From an uncultured Collinsella sp. (GTDB lineage Bacteria > Actinomycetota > Coriobacteriia > Coriobacteriales > Coriobacteriaceae): a stretch of 14,178 nt of DNA. Below, in pieces: positions 13,551 through 14,178 of the stretch. Within the stretch, counting starts at the first letter, position 1, and each line of letters starts with the position of its first letter. The position numbers and the translations under genes were made by a program. Where the stretch lies: NCBI GenBank assembly GCA_900751755.1, contig CAADSP010000102.1, positions 1-14,178 of the forward strand. The letters run 5' to 3'. A model generated the notes under the pieces. It saw only the letters and a program-made list of their open reading frames with translations, did no database searches and was not told where the DNA came from.

Positions 13551-14178
13551 GGGGGGGGTGGGGGGGGCGGGGGGGGGGGGCCGCCATAAAGGGCGCGCTG
13601 CCGCACAAGCCCTCATAGATAACGCAGGCAAGGGCAAAGACATCAGCGCGTTCGTCGACCGTGCCGGTCTCGATATCGAGCTGCTCGGGCGGCATGTAGC
13701 CGATGGTGCCGCCGCGCGAGCCGCCAAAGCCACCGGCGGACGACAGTCGCGCCATGCCAAAGTCGGTGAGCTTTACATTGCCCGAGTGGTCGATGAGCAC
13801 GTTGGCGGGCTTAATGTCCAGGTGGAGTACGCCATTACTATGGGCGAAGGTGAGCGCCTGGCCCAGGGCATCGGCAATGGCCGCGGCCTCGTCAAAGGTA
13901 AGTGAGTGGCCGTCCACGCGGTGCAAAAACTCGGCCAGCGACATGCCATCGACATATTCCATAACCAGGTAGGCATAGGCTGTGTCGTGCGTAAAGTCGA
14001 TGACCTGCACGATATTGGGATGTTGAAGCATGGCGGCGGTGTGCGCCTCGCGCAGGACATCCATGATGTCGCTGGCGGGCATGCCGGCACCGTTGATAAG
14101 GGGGATGCGCTTAATGGCGACGCGGCGGCGCAGGTGCGTGTCGCGGCAGATCTCGATGGAGCCAAAACCGCCGGTCGC
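13330..14178 (-). CDS. N-terminal part of a Ser/Thr protein kinase (5' partial, frameshifted)
   Basis: This is the catalytic half of a Hanks-type Ser/Thr kinase; the gene runs off the window edge inside the glycine-rich loop (TGGFGSIEI). Visible motifs are VAIK with the ATP-binding Lys, an HxD catalytic loop reading HLDIKPAN (Leu instead of Arg, so a non-RD kinase), DFG in LTDFGMAR, and PPE as the APE equivalent. Sense is lost after CGSAPFMAA at about 13581; the frame then reads poly-Pro and out-of-frame residues to a stop at 13330. The rest of the kinase is in the 12411-13550 frame. It is the first gene seen of the operon and sits where other actinobacteria have FhaA's upstream region rather than a kinase. 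Confidence 0.85.
   Translation of the reverse strand, partial: ATGGFGSIEICRDTHLRRRVAIKRIPLINGAGMPASDIMDVLREAHTAAMLQHPNIVQVIDFTHDTAYAYLVMEYVDGMSLAEFLHRVDGHSLTFDEAAAIADALGQALTFAHSNGVLHLDIKPANVLIDHSGNVKLTDFGMARLSSAGGFGGSRGGTIGYMPPEQLDIETGTVDERADVFALACVIYEGLCGSAPFMAAPPPRPPHPPRLSRPHHRRRHLSQRADTTLSPGSRGCAHERALPHAAGPPQQHRGILRPAPCRSGQRARRPSQPGANGWRAFG
13551..13580. repeat. Interrupted poly-G tract (G8 T G8 C G12) breaking the kinase
   Basis: Thirty bases contain only two non-G positions (T13559, C13568). They lie inside the kinase C-lobe and shift the frame. By comparison with this operon's PknB, only about three residues are expected between the PF motif region (plus MAA) and VSLDRII, so the tract also appears to add length. 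It looks like a sequencing or assembly artefact, or a slippage tract. Confidence 0.85.

Noticed and set aside
13581..13760. An independent start for the membrane-domain protein at 13760
   Set aside because: This segment is the shadow of the kinase frame, which carries HLDIKPAN, DFG and PPE upstream and remains convincing down to 13581.

Overview
The window looks like chromosomal DNA of an anaerobic actinobacterium of the Coriobacteriia, most like Collinsella or a relative. This is inferred from GC-rich codon use, the actinobacterial gene order FhaA-FhaB-PstP-RodA-PBP-PknB, and a mannose-family PTS operon with a ManO/DUF956 partner, which is common in carbohydrate-fermenting gut anaerobes. No 16S or other direct taxonomic marker is present.

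Left part (1-3749, + strand). A probable 3' end of an upstream gene (to 61) is followed by about 400 bp of AT-richer non-coding DNA. That stretch holds a compound palindromic repeat, two copies of a GTTTAAACAAA box and a TATAAT promoter element. It leads into a tight sugar-import operon: manX (fused EIIAB), manY (EIIC), manZ (EIID), then after a terminator-like hairpin a manO/DUF956 gene that seems to have its own promoter overlapping the hairpin. EI and HPr are not encoded here.

Middle (3750-4238). A second, unrelated palindromic repeat is followed by a tRNA-Arg(CCT) gene and its terminator. The last part of the tRNA plus terminator is repeated 127 bp downstream, and an inverted fragment of the same tRNA lies between the copies. 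The layout looks like the scar of tRNA-targeted recombination or integration. A strong hairpin then ends the convergent operon.

Right part (4239-14178, - strand). One long operon, transcribed right to left, couples Ser/Thr phosphorylation to cell-wall growth: a kinase joined to a polytopic membrane domain (5' end outside the window), FhaA (DUF3662+FHA), FhaB (membrane-anchored FHA), PstP (PP2C phosphatase), RodA (SEDS glycosyltransferase), a class B PBP transpeptidase, and PknB (kinase with four PASTA domains). Kinases, phosphatase and phosphothreonine-reading FHA proteins form the signalling side; RodA and the PBP form the peptidoglycan synthase that is presumably controlled. Several joints are 4-bp stop/start overlaps.

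Two open reading frames are broken, and both breaks lie exactly in poly-G tracts of the + strand (7755-7764 and 13551-13580). Repairing the first would give a single RodA-PBP fusion protein; repairing the second would give a single kinase-membrane protein. Sequencing or assembly error is the simplest explanation. I see no convincing entirely new system; the most interesting points are the likely RodA-PBP fusion, the kinase-membrane fusion heading the operon, PstP's long N-terminal extension, and the tRNA repeat scar.
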